DNA of 64,000 nucleotides from Mesocentrotus franciscanus (Eukaryota; Echinodermata; Echinoidea; Camarodonta; Strongylocentrotidae), in assembly GCA_037976565.1 (NCBI GenBank), contig CP137667.1:26552277-26616276 (forward strand). The letters run 5' to 3'. The notes under the pieces are model-generated. The model was not told where the DNA came from and searched no databases. It saw only the letters and a list, made by a program, of their open reading frames with translations. Of the stretch, positions 43,607-56,689 are shown piece after piece; position 1 is the first letter of the stretch; each line of letters opens with the position of its first letter. A program made the translations under genes and the position numbers.

Positions 43607-46600
43607 GTAAGGGGTTCATTTGAAATTACTTGCGTTTGGCCAAGGCCTGACAAGTTACCCATACAATTCAGATAAGGGAAGGTACCATAGGTGCCGTAAA
43701 TGGGGAGGGAGGCAGATGGGGTTGAGGTCCCGGCATTATTCAAATGGGAGACACAATTGAATTCTGCCGTCTGGGCCCCCCTCGCAATTAGGAAAAATAA
43801 AAAAGGAAAATTATATTAAATTCCTTTGCATCAAAATAAGCTTTCAAGTGCTCTGAAAAATATTTTTCAGCATCCTTAAATCAAAATTTTCTCCACGCGG
43901 TCGCTAAATACACTTCCTCGAATATTAATAGACCCAGTGTTTATTGTATGTAATTGTAAACCCTGTCTACAATATAGTCACCGCAACCAAAGGAGAAGAT
44001 TCTCCCATCTATCGAACCGACGGGTCGGGGCAAAAATAGCCCTCCCCCCCCCCGACAAGGATTGTAAAGTCAAAGTGTGTCTCAGTTTGTCTTGAAACGA
44101 CAAACTTTAAGGTACCATTAGTGCATGAAGCGAGGAGGAGGGTGGGGCTTCGCAAGGAATCAACAAATATATCATGTTACTTTTTTGCATTATAATAAGA
44201 TTACAAGTACTCTGAAATGTAAATTTTCAGCATCCTTAAATCAACATTTCCCCACTCCCTCGAATATTAATAGATCCTGTGTTTATTGTGTTTGTATCTT
44301 GTCTACAAGCATGGGTGAAGATATTCCTATCTAGCAAAGGGTTAGTGCAAAACGAGTTCCCCCTTGACAATAACTATTTTTCAGTTAACCTCAATCAGCA
44401 GATAAGTCCTCTAAAGTGCAAAGTTTAACCATTCCAAAACCTAACTTTTACTAGTTATTGGTCGTTATCCAGACCTACCCTCCCTTACGAATTCTAAAGA
44501 TTTGTAAGCCTCTGTTTATACCGTAGAAATCATGTCTCCTAGAAGTACCAAAAGAGAGATTTGTTTTTCCCTCCTTCCTTGCCAGAGAAAAACTTTTGAC
44601 ATCATTAATGTTGCAGTATAACCATACAAAAGAGGTTCTAAAAAACAAAGTGTCACCATTCCAAATTATAGAATTGTCCTTATCTTCCCGAATCGTCAAA
44701 GCGAGGAGGCTGATGATTCTTTCTGTCATATGATGGAGGCTAAACAATTAGTTTCTCCCCTTTACAAGACATAATTTCGCCGTATATCGATTGGATTAGT
44801 TTGTAAAGACACAAAAATGCAACATATTATGATCTGACTTTACATGTTTTCAGTAAACCATGTTGACTCCCCTAATGAGGCCCCACGTAAGAGAAAGGAA
44901 AAAAAAATCGAGAAAACTGCATGAAAAAGCTGTGATGTATAATGATGTATAATGAGTTTCTTTGGCTATACTGAAGACAAATTAAAACTTTCCAATCTCA
45001 AAATTGTCTCGCTCGGTCGCTTAGCTCCCTCTTAATATTTCTGATGCAGTGTGTCCTGTACTTAAAAAAACCCCTCTACCACAAGGCCATCGAAACCCTA
45101 AAAAGAGGAAACGTTTTAACGTTCCAAAATTGTTCCCCTCACTATGTCGCTTATACACTCTCTCGCATAGTAACAGAAACATTTTAAATAAAACTATCCC
45201 GTAGAAACGATCTATGCCAAGGCCCCGGAGTATTCGGTTAGAGCTTTCCTCTATTATAAGAGGAGCAGGCAAAGGCCCGCCCGGCTCGCAATAAAATAAC
45301 ACAATTGTATTATGTAATATAGCAGAATAAAATAGTATTTAAGTGCTCTAAAGTCACGGTTTCAACTTTCCAAAACAATATCTTTTTCCTCTCGGTCACT
45401 AGGCTTCCTTGCATTTTAATAGTTGGAATGTTTCTTATCATTGTACAAACTCTGTCTACTATAATGGTCTTGAAGCGGGTAAGGTGAAAAGATCTGATCA
45501 ATGCTTCTATCTAGTAAAGGGATGGGACAACACTTTTGCCCTACCCTCTCACAAGACATGAAGCTCTTTCTGTTGCTCGAATACAATATGCAAATCATTA
45601 TTTTGAAGTAGGCTGGGATTTTCCATTGTGTTTCAACTATACTTGATTACACTTTTCAATTTCACAGAAGCTATTTCTTCGCTCGGTCGCTACACTCTCT
45701 CGCGTAATAGTAGACTTTCTCTTGAGCGTTATGATCCTTGATATTATAGAAACACTTTTACATGATGTATGTTATGTTATCATTAAAATATTAATTTCAA
45801 ATATGCTTCAATTAGCAAATATTTTAAATCTGCTTCTGTGTACAAAAAAGGGGAAATGGTTTTTGTTGCTATAAGGAGGGTGGATAGGGCTATTTGAAGG
45901 TAGTAAGCGTAGCTACATTTTATAGCTATACGTCAATCTAAAATCCTTGTAAAAAATCCAGAGTATTTACCCCTCCCATGAAGTTGGAACGGTTCCGGTG
46001 CGCCTGGAAGGTACGAAGTGGTACATGGTATTATCATCTCCATTTTTAATTCAGTTCAGTTCAGTCCTTTTATTCAACCATTTAAAATCACTTAAACAAA
46101 GCATGTAATATAAATAAGAATCCAAAATTAATGGTTAGGATGCTCCTAAAAGCCAAGGCTTGATAAAAACGGAGCACTCAATACATACATTTCTTTTTGC
46201 TCTCCTTGTTTGTCTGTTTCTCTCAATCTCTCTGTCTCTTTGTTACCTCCTCCATTTTGTGGTTTACAATTTAAAGGGGTGAAAGGGGCACGTGCCAAGA
46301 TTATCTAGATATTATCGTAGCTAGCGCCTTTTTCAGAACTTAAAAACAAAATCCACGAAAATCATATAGATAAATATAAAGATTCAGTGAACTTCATTAT
46401 TTTTGGATTTGTGCAAAAGGGCATATCGTCATTGTTATCTTTTTCTAAGCACTTTGAATCAAAGTAAAAATACAGAAATATTTGTGTTTTTCTATGGTTA
46501 TGATGACGATTATGATGATAATAAAAACAATGTCATAGATAATAAATAATGGTAATAATAATAACAATAATAATGAGAAGAAGACGAAAAGCAATTATGA

Positions 46601-47081
46601 TAATAATAATAGTAATAATGTTAATGAAAATCATCATCATCATAATTAGTAATAGAAGTAGTAGTATCATTATTCTTATTATTATCATTATACTGCTTTG
46701 ATTATGGTTATTACTAACATGTATAATCATTATTTATCGTTATTATCATCATGATGATTATAATCATTATTATGATATTACTATTACTATTTGGCTAGCT
46801 ATATCCATTCTGTTTATCTGATATTACTGCTTTCATATAAATGGACTTATTACAAGGGCTGGATTCCCTTTTAAGAAAGCAGAAAAAACAACAATGTATT
46901 CAATTCCTCTGTCCTCGTATGATATATGATGATGTGCGTGTGTGTTGGGGGTTCTTACTTTTGTGAAACTTCAGGCGCGTGCAAAATCCGTGTTTCATTT
47001 TCAAACCAGCTCCATGTAACTAGCATACATCTCATGCTAAAAAAATAGTCTTTTCACTCCTCTATTATTTGTTTTGTTTAG
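43607..47081 (+). other. Intron of TRIM copy A, built from degenerate repeats
   Basis: GT at 43607, AG at 47080-47081. The first 2.1 kb hold several diverged units with the shared blocks GTCTACAATATAG, CGGTCGCTA, CTCCCTCGAATATTAATAG and AGAAGATTCT, at intervals of about 250-350 bp. No gene. Frames here are short and unsupported. Confidence 0.7.
46500..46800. repeat. ATA/ATC-rich microsatellite region (copy A intron)
   Basis: Imperfect TAA, ATC and ATT triplet runs. This is the site where copy B received a LINE insertion. Confidence 0.8.
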
Positions 47082-48346
47082 GTCAGCGACCTTGTCCAGC
47101 GATGTGCCGCTAAGAAGACAGAACTGGAGAAGAACATTCAGAATGTTGAAGTACAACGCCATGAAGTAAACACTGCCGTGCAAAAACTACTGGATGATGT
47201 CAGTCAAGCTACAGCATCAAAGCTAAAGAGCTTGAAGAAAATCACCTTAACCTCATCGAGCAAATCAATGCAGTAAAGCGGAGTTTCGATGACGACCTCA
47301 ACGTCTTGAAATCCAAGAATCGACAAAGGATAAAGAGTATTTGTTGTTCAATAACACTGGTATCTAATGACAGACTGGGTCGTCTTGAGACAGACAGTCT
47401 GTCTGCTCATACCTTGCTCTGTGAGGAGCTGGATGCCATGCTGAAGGAGGCTACTGATCGCACTTCTGCGGCTGCCATTACGAAAAAAGCACAGGAGAAG
47501 AGGTTCAAGCCTGCAGATGATACTCGTCTTGACCTCGGGAGCATCTCAGAATCAGATCCCAAGTTGCAAGTCATTCAGTGTGTAGATCTACAGGGAGAGA
47601 TGTCGGGAATGACCCAGTACTCTGAGGAAAGTGTGGCTATCGCATATTGGAGTACACATGGTATAGATATCATTGATTCAGCTGGTAAACAGGAGCAGTA
47701 TGCAAACATACCAAGAGGAATGACGTGTTATGATCTTGTGTTTCAACAAGACAGGTCGTATTGCATATCGACGGGTTTGACAGAAGCACACCTATATTCT
47801 TCCGATGGATCTAGGAAATCAAACATCTGCGTGAAAGGCAATATTAAAGCCTTTATAAGACTAAACAGAAGTCCATCAGATGAAATCCTTATCGCTAGCA
47901 ATATGAAGCAAGTCTATATCTATGACTCGACTGGATCCACTCTCAAACACACTGTTCCAACAAAACACAACATTACGAGGCAGGTATCTGCCACCAGGTC
48001 GGGTTTGATCATCACGAGTTCATGTAATTACACCAATCCAAGCGTGGTGACGGTCTATAACAGGGATGGGAATGCTGGTAAGTCTCTACAAGCTCCAAGC
48101 GGTGTCTCCCTGTATGTTGCCTTGTATGAGCAGGACAGAGTGTATGTAGCGAGTGTTGATTATATGAATGGTAACGTGGTGATCAGGCTCTATGACTTTG
48201 ATGGCCTGAACCTGACGGAGAGAGTTGAGTTCAATGTACTTAATCTGACGCTTGGTACTAATTGGTGCTACTTGGTTTCCCTCTCTCCAGACATGCTCGC
48301 GTTTGCTTGTAACAAGAAGTTGTATTTTATCAAAGTAACACTGTAA
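47082..48346 (+). pseudogene. TRIM exon 2, copy A, one frameshift
   Basis: Starts after TTTAG at 47081 in phase 0, like copy B. A single C is missing near 47209 (AAGCTACAGC against AAGCCTACAGC in copy B), which breaks the coiled coil. From 47306 the frame is open to the stop at 48346 (346 codons), covering the end of the coiled coil and the whole beta-propeller. Several propeller positions differ from copy B (for example TGLTEAHLYSSDG against WSSNEAHIYSPNG). With the RING stop in exon 1 this gene is dead, or at most makes a fragment. Confidence 0.88.
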
Positions 48347-50130
48347 TCCATCTCACACTCTTTATTACCATTATTGGTGTTGTGTATACCTCTCTGCTCC
48401 AGCTGTACTATAATATGGGCCTATATTGTTTCATATTCTATTGTTTATTATGTGATAACTAACCGAATGAGAAGATGCCTATTCTCTCGATAGATTTTAA
48501 TTGCCTGAATACCGTTGTCATTATCAAATATAATTATAACTTCCCTCTCTCGAAATAGTATTTAAATACTGTACTTAAACTATGAATCTACTTCTTCCAT
48601 TGTGTAATCATATCTCCTAGATATTTACTGAAAGCCAGTGATATGATATCATAATGTACAACTTGAAAATTGGTAAGATATTAATTAACTTCTTATTAAT
48701 GTTATTTACCTTATGTTGTTATTCCCAAAGTATTTTTGGAAAATGTTGTGCTGATATTTATTGACTCATATTGTAGTTATTTTGTATCTTTTCAGCTTTG
48801 AGGGGTCATCCTGTAAAGTTATTGGTATTATTTTGTTCTTCATTTTATAACATCATTTTACTCTTCGTATGGATATTACATTGAATGTATCTAATATATC
48901 AAATCATTTTTTTAATCCTGGGAGGATCATTGTGCGACATTCCATTCAAGATTCCTTTGTATACACTTTGCACCCTGTCTGAAAAGCCATTAAATTGAAT
49001 GCTCTGGGAACTGATAACATGAAAGATTAGTTTGCTATGATGTATAGAAGAACAATGTATCAACCAAAAATAGGCCCAGTTTGACCGTCGGAAGTTCTGT
49101 TTCTTGACTAAACATCCTAAGCAATGTAAGAATATTATGATATCTTTGTAAACGTTTTCTGCTTATCTGTTATAATTGGAAATGTCAGTTTTGCATACAT
49201 GTATATCATGTGAATTCGGCAATTTTGCTTTTCATAATAATTGCCGCTACAATTCAATTCAGTTTGGTTAAATTAGATTCAATTGGATTCAATCATACAG
49301 ATATTCGGATAACCACACAAGTAGGTTGGTCTGAAAACCAATCCCGACCTTATATTTTTTCTTCAGTTTTTGTGTCATGATAATGTACCTACATTTTCCT
49401 CCTGACATAGTTTGGTGCATGGGTAACCCAATGTAATCGACCAAAGCCGAGGACAATGTTCAGCTTGACAAATTTTCTGGCCCCTGTACTGTTTTGTACA
49501 AAGTTTTATTAAGTACCTTTAAAGGGAAATCCAACCTTGATATTAACCACTTTAGAAAAAGGAAGAAAAGAAGGCGCTTAGGCGAAAAAGAGAAATATAA
49601 TGATATTTTTGTGCACGACAAACGGGAGAGATATCCGTCACATTACGTCACAATACAATGACCAATCTCCCAATTTGAGATACGCTTTCATACAAATGAA
49701 CTAATTACAAGTGCTGGATTGCCCTTTAATATATCGAAGTTCTTCATTTGTTGTATTTCCCTCTGTTTTTCTCTCTTTTTCTTAACTTCAAAATATAATT
49801 ATAGAAAGTATGTATACGCTGTAATAACATGTTAATTTTTCTTTGTATAAACACAGTAGTGTTGACGGACAATGGATATATTTGTGGCAGATCTAGATTA
49901 TACTTGTCTAATGTGATATTGACATCTGTAAACTAAGTATTATTTTGTTATTACTGCAAGCCTACCCAAATTAAAATCTTAAGAATGGAACATTTTCTGA
50001 GCATAAAAACGACTGATTCAATTTGTTTAATCGTAAATAAGGTGATAAAAGAAATATTTAAATGAAGCGCAAGCTGACGTAGAATTTGGTAATATTGATC
50101 CTTACTACTTACTAGGTTACATTTTTATCA
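48347..50130. other. 3' flank of TRIM copy A
   Basis: AT-rich, shared with copies 0 and B. No clear AATAAA right after the stop. No other gene seen apart from the MITE listed separately. Confidence 0.5.
49518..49729. mobile_element. MITE with TTTAAAGGGAAAT ends (copy A)
   Basis: 212 bp; ends TTTAAAGGGAAATCCAACCTT and AGTGCTGGATTGCCCTTTAA. Shorter form of the element at 34433, without the LTR-like insertion and with an internal deletion. It predates the segmental duplication. Confidence 0.75.
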
Positions 50131-50137
50131 CATTTTG

Positions 50138-50586
50138 CTGTCCATATGCTGTTAGATCTCTCGCTGTGTTTCTTAGAATGCCATGTTATCTTACACTGTA
50201 TGGACAGCAAGATGTCATCGCAGTAAGGTGTCCATACGCTGTAAGATCTCTCACCATGTTTCTTAGCATGTCATGCTATCTCACATTGTATGGACAGCAA
50301 GATGTCATCAGTTAGGTGTCTATACGCCGTAAGATCTCCCACCGTGTTCTTAACGTATACCATGTTATCACACACTGTATAGACAGCAAGATGTCATCGC
50401 AGTTAGGTGTCCATACACTGTAAGATCTCTATCCATGTTCTTAGCGTGCCATGATATCTCACACTGTATGGACAGCAAGATATCATCGCAGTTAGGTGTC
50501 CATACGCTGTTAGATCTCCCATCATGTTTCTTAGTATGTCATGCTATCTCACACTGTATGGACAGCAAGATGTCATCGCAGTTACG
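50138..50586 (+). repeat. ~88-bp minisatellite, 5 units
   Basis: Five units running from GTCCATACGCTGTAAGATCTC to GTATGGACAGCAAGATGTCATC. The start GTCCATAC and GTATGGAC pair, so each unit is a possible hairpin. Copy 0 has a single unit at 36836-36924. Confidence 0.92.
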
Positions 50587-51369
50587 TGACCAAAAAAATT
50601 AGATAAAACCACCGCGTCATATCTGAACGAGCCTTCAGACGCTACGAAACGAACGAATTAACAAAAATGCAAAATACACGGTACACTGCGGACCAATGAA
50701 CATTCTCTAAGATATAAATCTTTCTCCTTTTTCGATATCCATTGCTATTTGGCCTATACATGTATCGAAGACCATCTTTTTTCAGATTATTTCTTCCTCC
50801 GCTCTCTCTATCTTTCTCTATTCGTTCTCAGAATAAGAATAATTCTGTATGTTACTTTTCCCTTTTCCTTCTCTTACACACTCTTTCCCTTTGTCTTTCT
50901 TGCGAATTGTCACTCATTGTCTCGATCATTGACTACTGATCCTTTACTTTTTGTTCTCTCTCTCTCTCTCTCGAATACCCACCCTCTTTCGAAATTAATA
51001 TGCAACACATGAAGAAAAAGGGAGATCTTGGGTTCAACTTTAGTTAACTGTATATATATATATATATATATGGACAGGTTAATCAAGTAATATTCAAGCA
51101 TTGATAAAATAATTAATCAAACTAATTTCCTGTTTAGCAGTTCACCTGTATATGGCTTTGAATGAAAATAAGTACTGCTTTATCTGTAACAAAAAAGGAC
51201 ATGTAATACATTAAAAAAGAAACGATATTCATACTAAATAATAAATTACTCATACATAGTAATATCTCAGTCGCACGGACGAGAGCAACACAAGACCGAC
51301 ACCAGACCGCACAAAATAAAAGTCACATTACCCCGAATGTCAAAAAACAGATAGGTGTGAAGTCGGTTT

Positions 51370-51832
51370 GAGCCAGTCTCGTGGCATCATTGAGGTATTA
51401 CTGGCTCTACATATAATGTTTGAGCCAGTCTCGTGGAATCATTAGGGAATTACTGGCTCTACAGAGAAGGTTTGAGCCAGACTCGTGGCATCATTGAGGT
51501 ATTACTGGCTCTACATATAATGTTTGAGCCAGTCTCGTGGCAACATTGAGGAATTACTGGCTCTACAGAGAAGGTTTGAGCCAGTCTCGTGGCATCATTG
51601 AGGTATTACTGGCTCTACATACAATGTTTGAGCCAGTCTCGTGGCATCATTGAGGAATTACTGGCTCTACAGAGAAGGTTTGAGCCAGTCTCGTGGCATC
51701 ATTGAGGTATTACTGGCTCTATACAGAGAAGGTTTGAGCCAGTCTCGTGGCATCATTGAGGTGTTACTGGCTCTACCGATAAGGTTTGAGCCAGCCTCGT
51801 GGCATCATTGAGGTATTACTGGCTCTACAGAG
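51370..51832 (+). repeat. Hairpin minisatellite, 9 units (copy B)
   Basis: Nine ~52-bp units, each with GAGCCAGT and ACTGGCTC at its ends. The spacers alternate between ACATATAATG and ACAGAGAAGG over the first six units, so the array grew as a ~104-bp dimer. The conserved interior is CTCGTGGCATCATTGAGG. Confidence 0.93.
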
Positions 51833-53646
51833 AATTAAAATGAGCAACTGAGCTCCTAAGTTAACTAGCAAACATACCCATTGTGCTTTCTAATTATTCC
51901 TTAACATATTCCAATTGTAATTTAAATTCATAAATAAGATAAAGATGTCATGCATATCTAACTGCCTGATGACATGTACGAGAGAAAATGTCCAGGGCCG
52001 ATTAGAAACGGTCTATAAAGTTTAATCGGGAAATGTTGACTATGTAGTAAATAGTATACAAATATATACACTGTCTTGAGAGTCTCTGGTTAAAACTATG
52101 GGCCCAAGGTGACTGCAAATTAAATAACACTATTGCAGTCACCGAGGGACCATAGATATATATTTGTTTTATATACTTTATTCATATATTCATTGTTCAT
52201 TGATTGCTTAAGAGATGTTGCTGTAAAAATCAAAGAATTCAAACTTTTAATACCCGCTGTAGCCATTACATTTGCCTTGTCATTTCCTGCTTGCGTAGCT
52301 CAACATATTTATATATATATGAGTACTGTGTCAATTTTTGCTAGCCGTAATTAGTAATTTTTGCTAAATAGTGTGTTTATTTTTGATTATGTGACTCACA
52401 TTCAACCAATCAATGAACAAGAATATATAAGAATAATTGTTTAGGCCAAATTGTGTTGGCTTTTTTTTTGAGATTTTGGAATCATTAAAAATAATAACAC
52501 ACTGATGTCAATCTTGCTAAAAGTCACAACCATTGAAAGCCACTGCACACAGATATATGATTCCAGCAATGTCTCAGACTTATTTTGGCTATTTTGCTAG
52601 TCCAAAACAATGCATACACTTTACAATGAAAAGACAAACTTTTCGACAGTTTTTTCCTTGATGCAGTTTCACAAACAGAACTTTTATGATTACCTTGATA
52701 CTTTATTATTTCAAATGAATCATATTTCCGTGCAATATGGTCTACATATTCTATTTGATATCATTTTTCACATCAGCTCTTCAAACAGACATGATTGACA
52801 TTATTATGGTTATATAGTCTAAACCGAGTCTAAATCATGATAATTTGTATAAGAGAGGAAGTGGTGATTTTTTTTTCAGGCGAATTTTGCATTTTAATAA
52901 GTGTAGCCTCGTGGCATTCCATACGCAAACAAATTGAGAGAAATTGTTGACAGAGAAAAGGGAAGAGAATGAGAGAAATGGAAGGAGATAAAAGAAGAAT
53001 AGTGGAGAAAGAAGGGGTGAAATATAAGCTTGGTTACCGTCTTTAACCCTTCCAAACATAGTAATCAAAGCAAATGAAATGTCTTGCTCCATTACCTAGG
53101 ATTCTACTAAAATGAATCTCCAACACAATATCCACTACTGAAAACCTTAATAAGTCGCCCTCTATAGATAAACATGATGAATACCGCCCATATTAAAGTT
53201 CAAAGGTGCTTATATAGTATTGGCTGCGTGCGGGCTCTCTGTGGGAAAACCCACTTCTATTCATAGATCTAGGATGCACAAACTGCGTTATATTAAAAAA
53301 CGATCTACTGTTAGTTTAGCATTGTAATCATATTTGTATTGATGTATACACTTGAATAGAGACTCAGTGTTTTCGATCACATATTTGTATTTGTAATCAT
53401 TAACGTGATCGTTGACGTGATACAGAACTGCATGTGGCTATACATGTATATGGATGCAATATCTACTACAATCTACTAGTAGGCCTATACTACGTCACTG
53501 CATATAGTTTGTGCTTGCATGAACTGACTGTTGGCTTCTATATAGTACACATCAGCTGATCACAAATTCAAGTTTTATTGGGCATTGGATATATGCGTAG
53601 AATGAGCTCGTGTTTGTAATTAGCCAGAAATCCGCTATTTGTACCA
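51833..53646. other. Upstream region and presumed promoter of TRIM copy B
   Basis: AT-rich, conserved with copy A. A TATATATATATG run lies near 52309. No transcription start can be fixed. The start codon context is ACCAATGG. Confidence 0.45.
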
Positions 53647-54288
53647 ATGGCTGAGCAGACTGAGAAAGAGAAAGCTCCAAGCTCTTTGGAGAACCTGACG
53701 TGTCCATTATGTCTTGATATCTTCGACGAGGCAACGATCCTGACTTCATGCGGACACACCTTCTGTCGGAAATGTCTCAAGAACTATGACCTTTCCCACC
53801 AGGATCTCGATCACATGATCTGTCCTCTCTGCAGGAAGATCACCAAGTTGTCTGCGAACCGTGTCGATGATTTCCTCACCAATGTGACTGTCAACGGACT
53901 TGTAGACAATTACCACGCCAAGTGTGGAGGGATGAACGCTGTCCTTGAGATGCATCCAAAATGCACTGCTTCCAAGTTTCATCAAGAATCAGATGCTGTC
54001 TCATTCTGTAAAACGTGTAATAATTACATGTGCACTAATTGCGACTGCAGCCATAAGCTAATGACATCAGTCTTTGAAGGTCATGAGATTGTATCCATAC
54101 AAGATATCATCAACGGGAAGGTCAGTATTGGTCATCTATCCGAGAAGTGCTGTATCCACAAACAAGAGAACAAAGATATGTTTTGTGAGGATTGTAAGGT
54201 CCATGTCTGCTTGAAGTGCGTGATCGTCGGTCATCATAATCACAACATCAAGAATCAGGCTGACTTCGAGCAGCAGTTACGATTTAAG
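53647..54288 (+). CDS. TRIM-family protein, exon 1 (RING and B-boxes), copy B
   Basis: 642 nt from an ATG in strong context to an AAG/GTAAGT donor; residues 1-214 of a 633-residue protein. A C3HC4 RING has all ligands: C19, C22, C35, H37, C40, C43, C59 and C62, so ubiquitin E3 ligase activity is likely. B-box 1 spans about 106-146. Its second ligand, C109 in copy A (TACK), is serine here (TASK), so zinc binding by this box may be weakened. B-box 2 spans about 168-199 with C169, H171, C180, C183, C188, C191, H196 and H199. Exon 2 at 62072 joins in phase 0. Large TRIM families of this type are known in sea urchins and other marine invertebrates, and some vertebrate relatives act in innate immunity; a role here is inferred from family only. 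Confidence 0.92.
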
Positions 54289-56689
54289 GTAAGTCACTAT
54301 TAAAGCGTTTGGTTAAGGCCTGAAAAGTTGTATTCATACAATTCAGATATGGGAAGGTACCATAGGCGCCGGGAGTGGGGACCAGAGGGCTAGGGGGTGA
54401 TGTCCCCGCATTATTATTTCAGGGGTGGGGGACGAAATTGATTTCAGCCCTGTGGCCCCTCTCGCAAGACAAAAAAAAAAGAAGAAAATAACATTTATTT
54501 CCTTTGCATCAAAATAACCTTCCAAGTGCTCTGAAAGATAATTTGTTAGCATCCTAAAATCAACATTTTCTCCGAGCGGTCGCTAAATTATACACTCCCT
54601 CAAAATTAATAGGCCCAGTGTGTTTATTGTATATGTAAACCCTGTCTACAATATAGGCACCGCGCAACCAAGGGAGCAGATTCTCCCATGTATCGAAGGG
54701 TTGGGCAAACCCCTACCAAGGATTGTAAAGTCAACGTGTGTCTCAGTTTGTCATCGAAATCACAAAATCATTTAAGGTACCATTGGTGCCAGTTTCGGGG
54801 AGGGGGAAGTGTGGGGGGGGGGGCGCTGAGGGGACTCGTGGAGGGACTGGTTTTAATCATTCAAATGGGGGGTGGCCCGCAAGGATTAAAAAATATATTT
54901 GAAATAACTTTGCATTATAATAAGATTACAAGTAGGCCCTACTCTGAAATGTAAATTTACCATCCTAAAATCAACATCCCCCCTTGGTCCTTACGCTCCA
55001 TCGAATATTAATAGACCCAGTGTTTATTATGTTAGTAAACCTTGTCTACAATATAGACACCGCAAGCATGGGGAAAATATTCTTATCTATCAAAGGGTCG
55101 GGGCGAAAATTAGTGACAACATATATTTTTCAGTATAGCTCAATCAGCAGATATAGTAAGTCGTTTAAAGAGCAAAGTTTAACAATTCCCAAAACCCTAC
55201 TTTTATCAGCTAATGGTCGCTACCCTGCCTTACAGAATATAGAAAGAAGTGTAAGCCTCTATTTATACTGTAGAAATCATGTCTCTAGACGTACTAAAAG
55301 AGAGGGGGACATTATTCCCTCTATCGGGGGTGGGGCAAAATTATTTCTGTCCACTCCCCATGACAAAGCCAAATATCTTTGCAATTAAAGGAGATTTTGT
55401 TTTTTCCTCCTCCTTCGCTAGAGAAAAAATTTTGATATTAATAATGTTGCAGTTCAACCCTACATTAGAGAGTCTAAAATCAAAGTGTCACTATTCCAAA
55501 TTCTAGAATTCTGTCTAGATCGCTATGCTCCCTTTCTTCTAGAATCGTCAAAGCGAGGAGGCTGATGATTCTTGCTATCAAGGTGGCGGCTAAATTAGTT
55601 TCTCCCCTTTACGAGACATAATTCCGCTGTACATCGATTAGTTTTTATTAATTCTGTAGAGATACAAGATTGCAACATGTAATTATCTGACTTTTCATGT
55701 TGTCAGTAATTCATGTTGGCTCACTTATAAATGGGGCCCCTTCTAAGATAAAGGAACAAATTGAGAAAACTGCGTGAAATAGCTGTGTTGTTTAACGATT
55801 TATAATAATTTTCTTTGGCTATAAAAGACATCGCTTAGCAATTAGCATCTTCGTAATTCATTTGATGCAGTGTGTCTTGTAATTTACAAATCCTCTACCA
55901 CAAAGCCTTCGTTACCGCAAAAAGAGGGAGCACTTTAATGTTCCAATATCTTTTTTCCCCTCACTATTTCGCTTATACGCTCTCTCGCATAGTAACAGAA
56001 GCAGTTTTTTTAAAATAAAAGTATTCCGTAGAAACGATCTACGCAGAGGCCCCGGAGTATTCGGTTAGAGGTTTCCTCTATAAAAGAGGAGCAAGCAAAG
56101 GCCCCGCCCGGATCGATAGCACATTATAGTATGAGGTAATATTGCAAAATAAAAAAGTATTTAAATGCTCTAAAGTACGGTTTCCTAAACACTATCTTTT
56201 TCCTCCTGGTCCTCTCGGTCACTAGGCTTCCTCGCATGTTAAAAGTTGGAATGTTTCTTATCATTGTACAAACCACTAGCCTACTGGTGGAGGGGGCTAG
56301 AAATAAAATTAAACCATGACTTATTTTCAATTCCATCCAAGTGATTTATAAATGTTCGTGATATCGCATGATTTTCAACAAAATGCGCGTTTCTCCATTT
56401 CTGTTGCAAACTGACACATTCCCAAATAGCCAGGAAGAGCATATTTTTTATAGTCACTATTAAATGGGCCTTATTAGTGGCCACTCACAGTAACACTAGC
56501 AGATAACCGTACATCCAGTTTAGCGAAAAGTCTTGATACCCGTCCGGCCTAGAGAAGAGCTTAGAGAAGATCGCGGCTGCTCTAGGCGGTACGCAGGGGA
56601 ATGCGCTGTCGCCTGCGCCCAGGGTTTGTTTTGGATGTGGCGAGGAGGGTCATTTCCGGAGGGAATGTTCCACAGGCGCGGATCCAGGG

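Larger units (their letters stand above)
38850..50590 (+). repeat. Duplicated segment, copy A (TRIM pseudogene unit)
   Basis: Aligns from GCCTATACATG at 38851 with copy B from 50752, through the upstream region, both exons and the intron. The distance between the ATG positions of A (second exon-1 copy, 42968) and B (53647) is 10679 bp. Confidence 0.9.

Noticed and set aside
51370..51832. CRISPR-like repeat with short spacers
   Set aside because: The spacers are only two alternating sequences of about 10 bp; it is a minisatellite.
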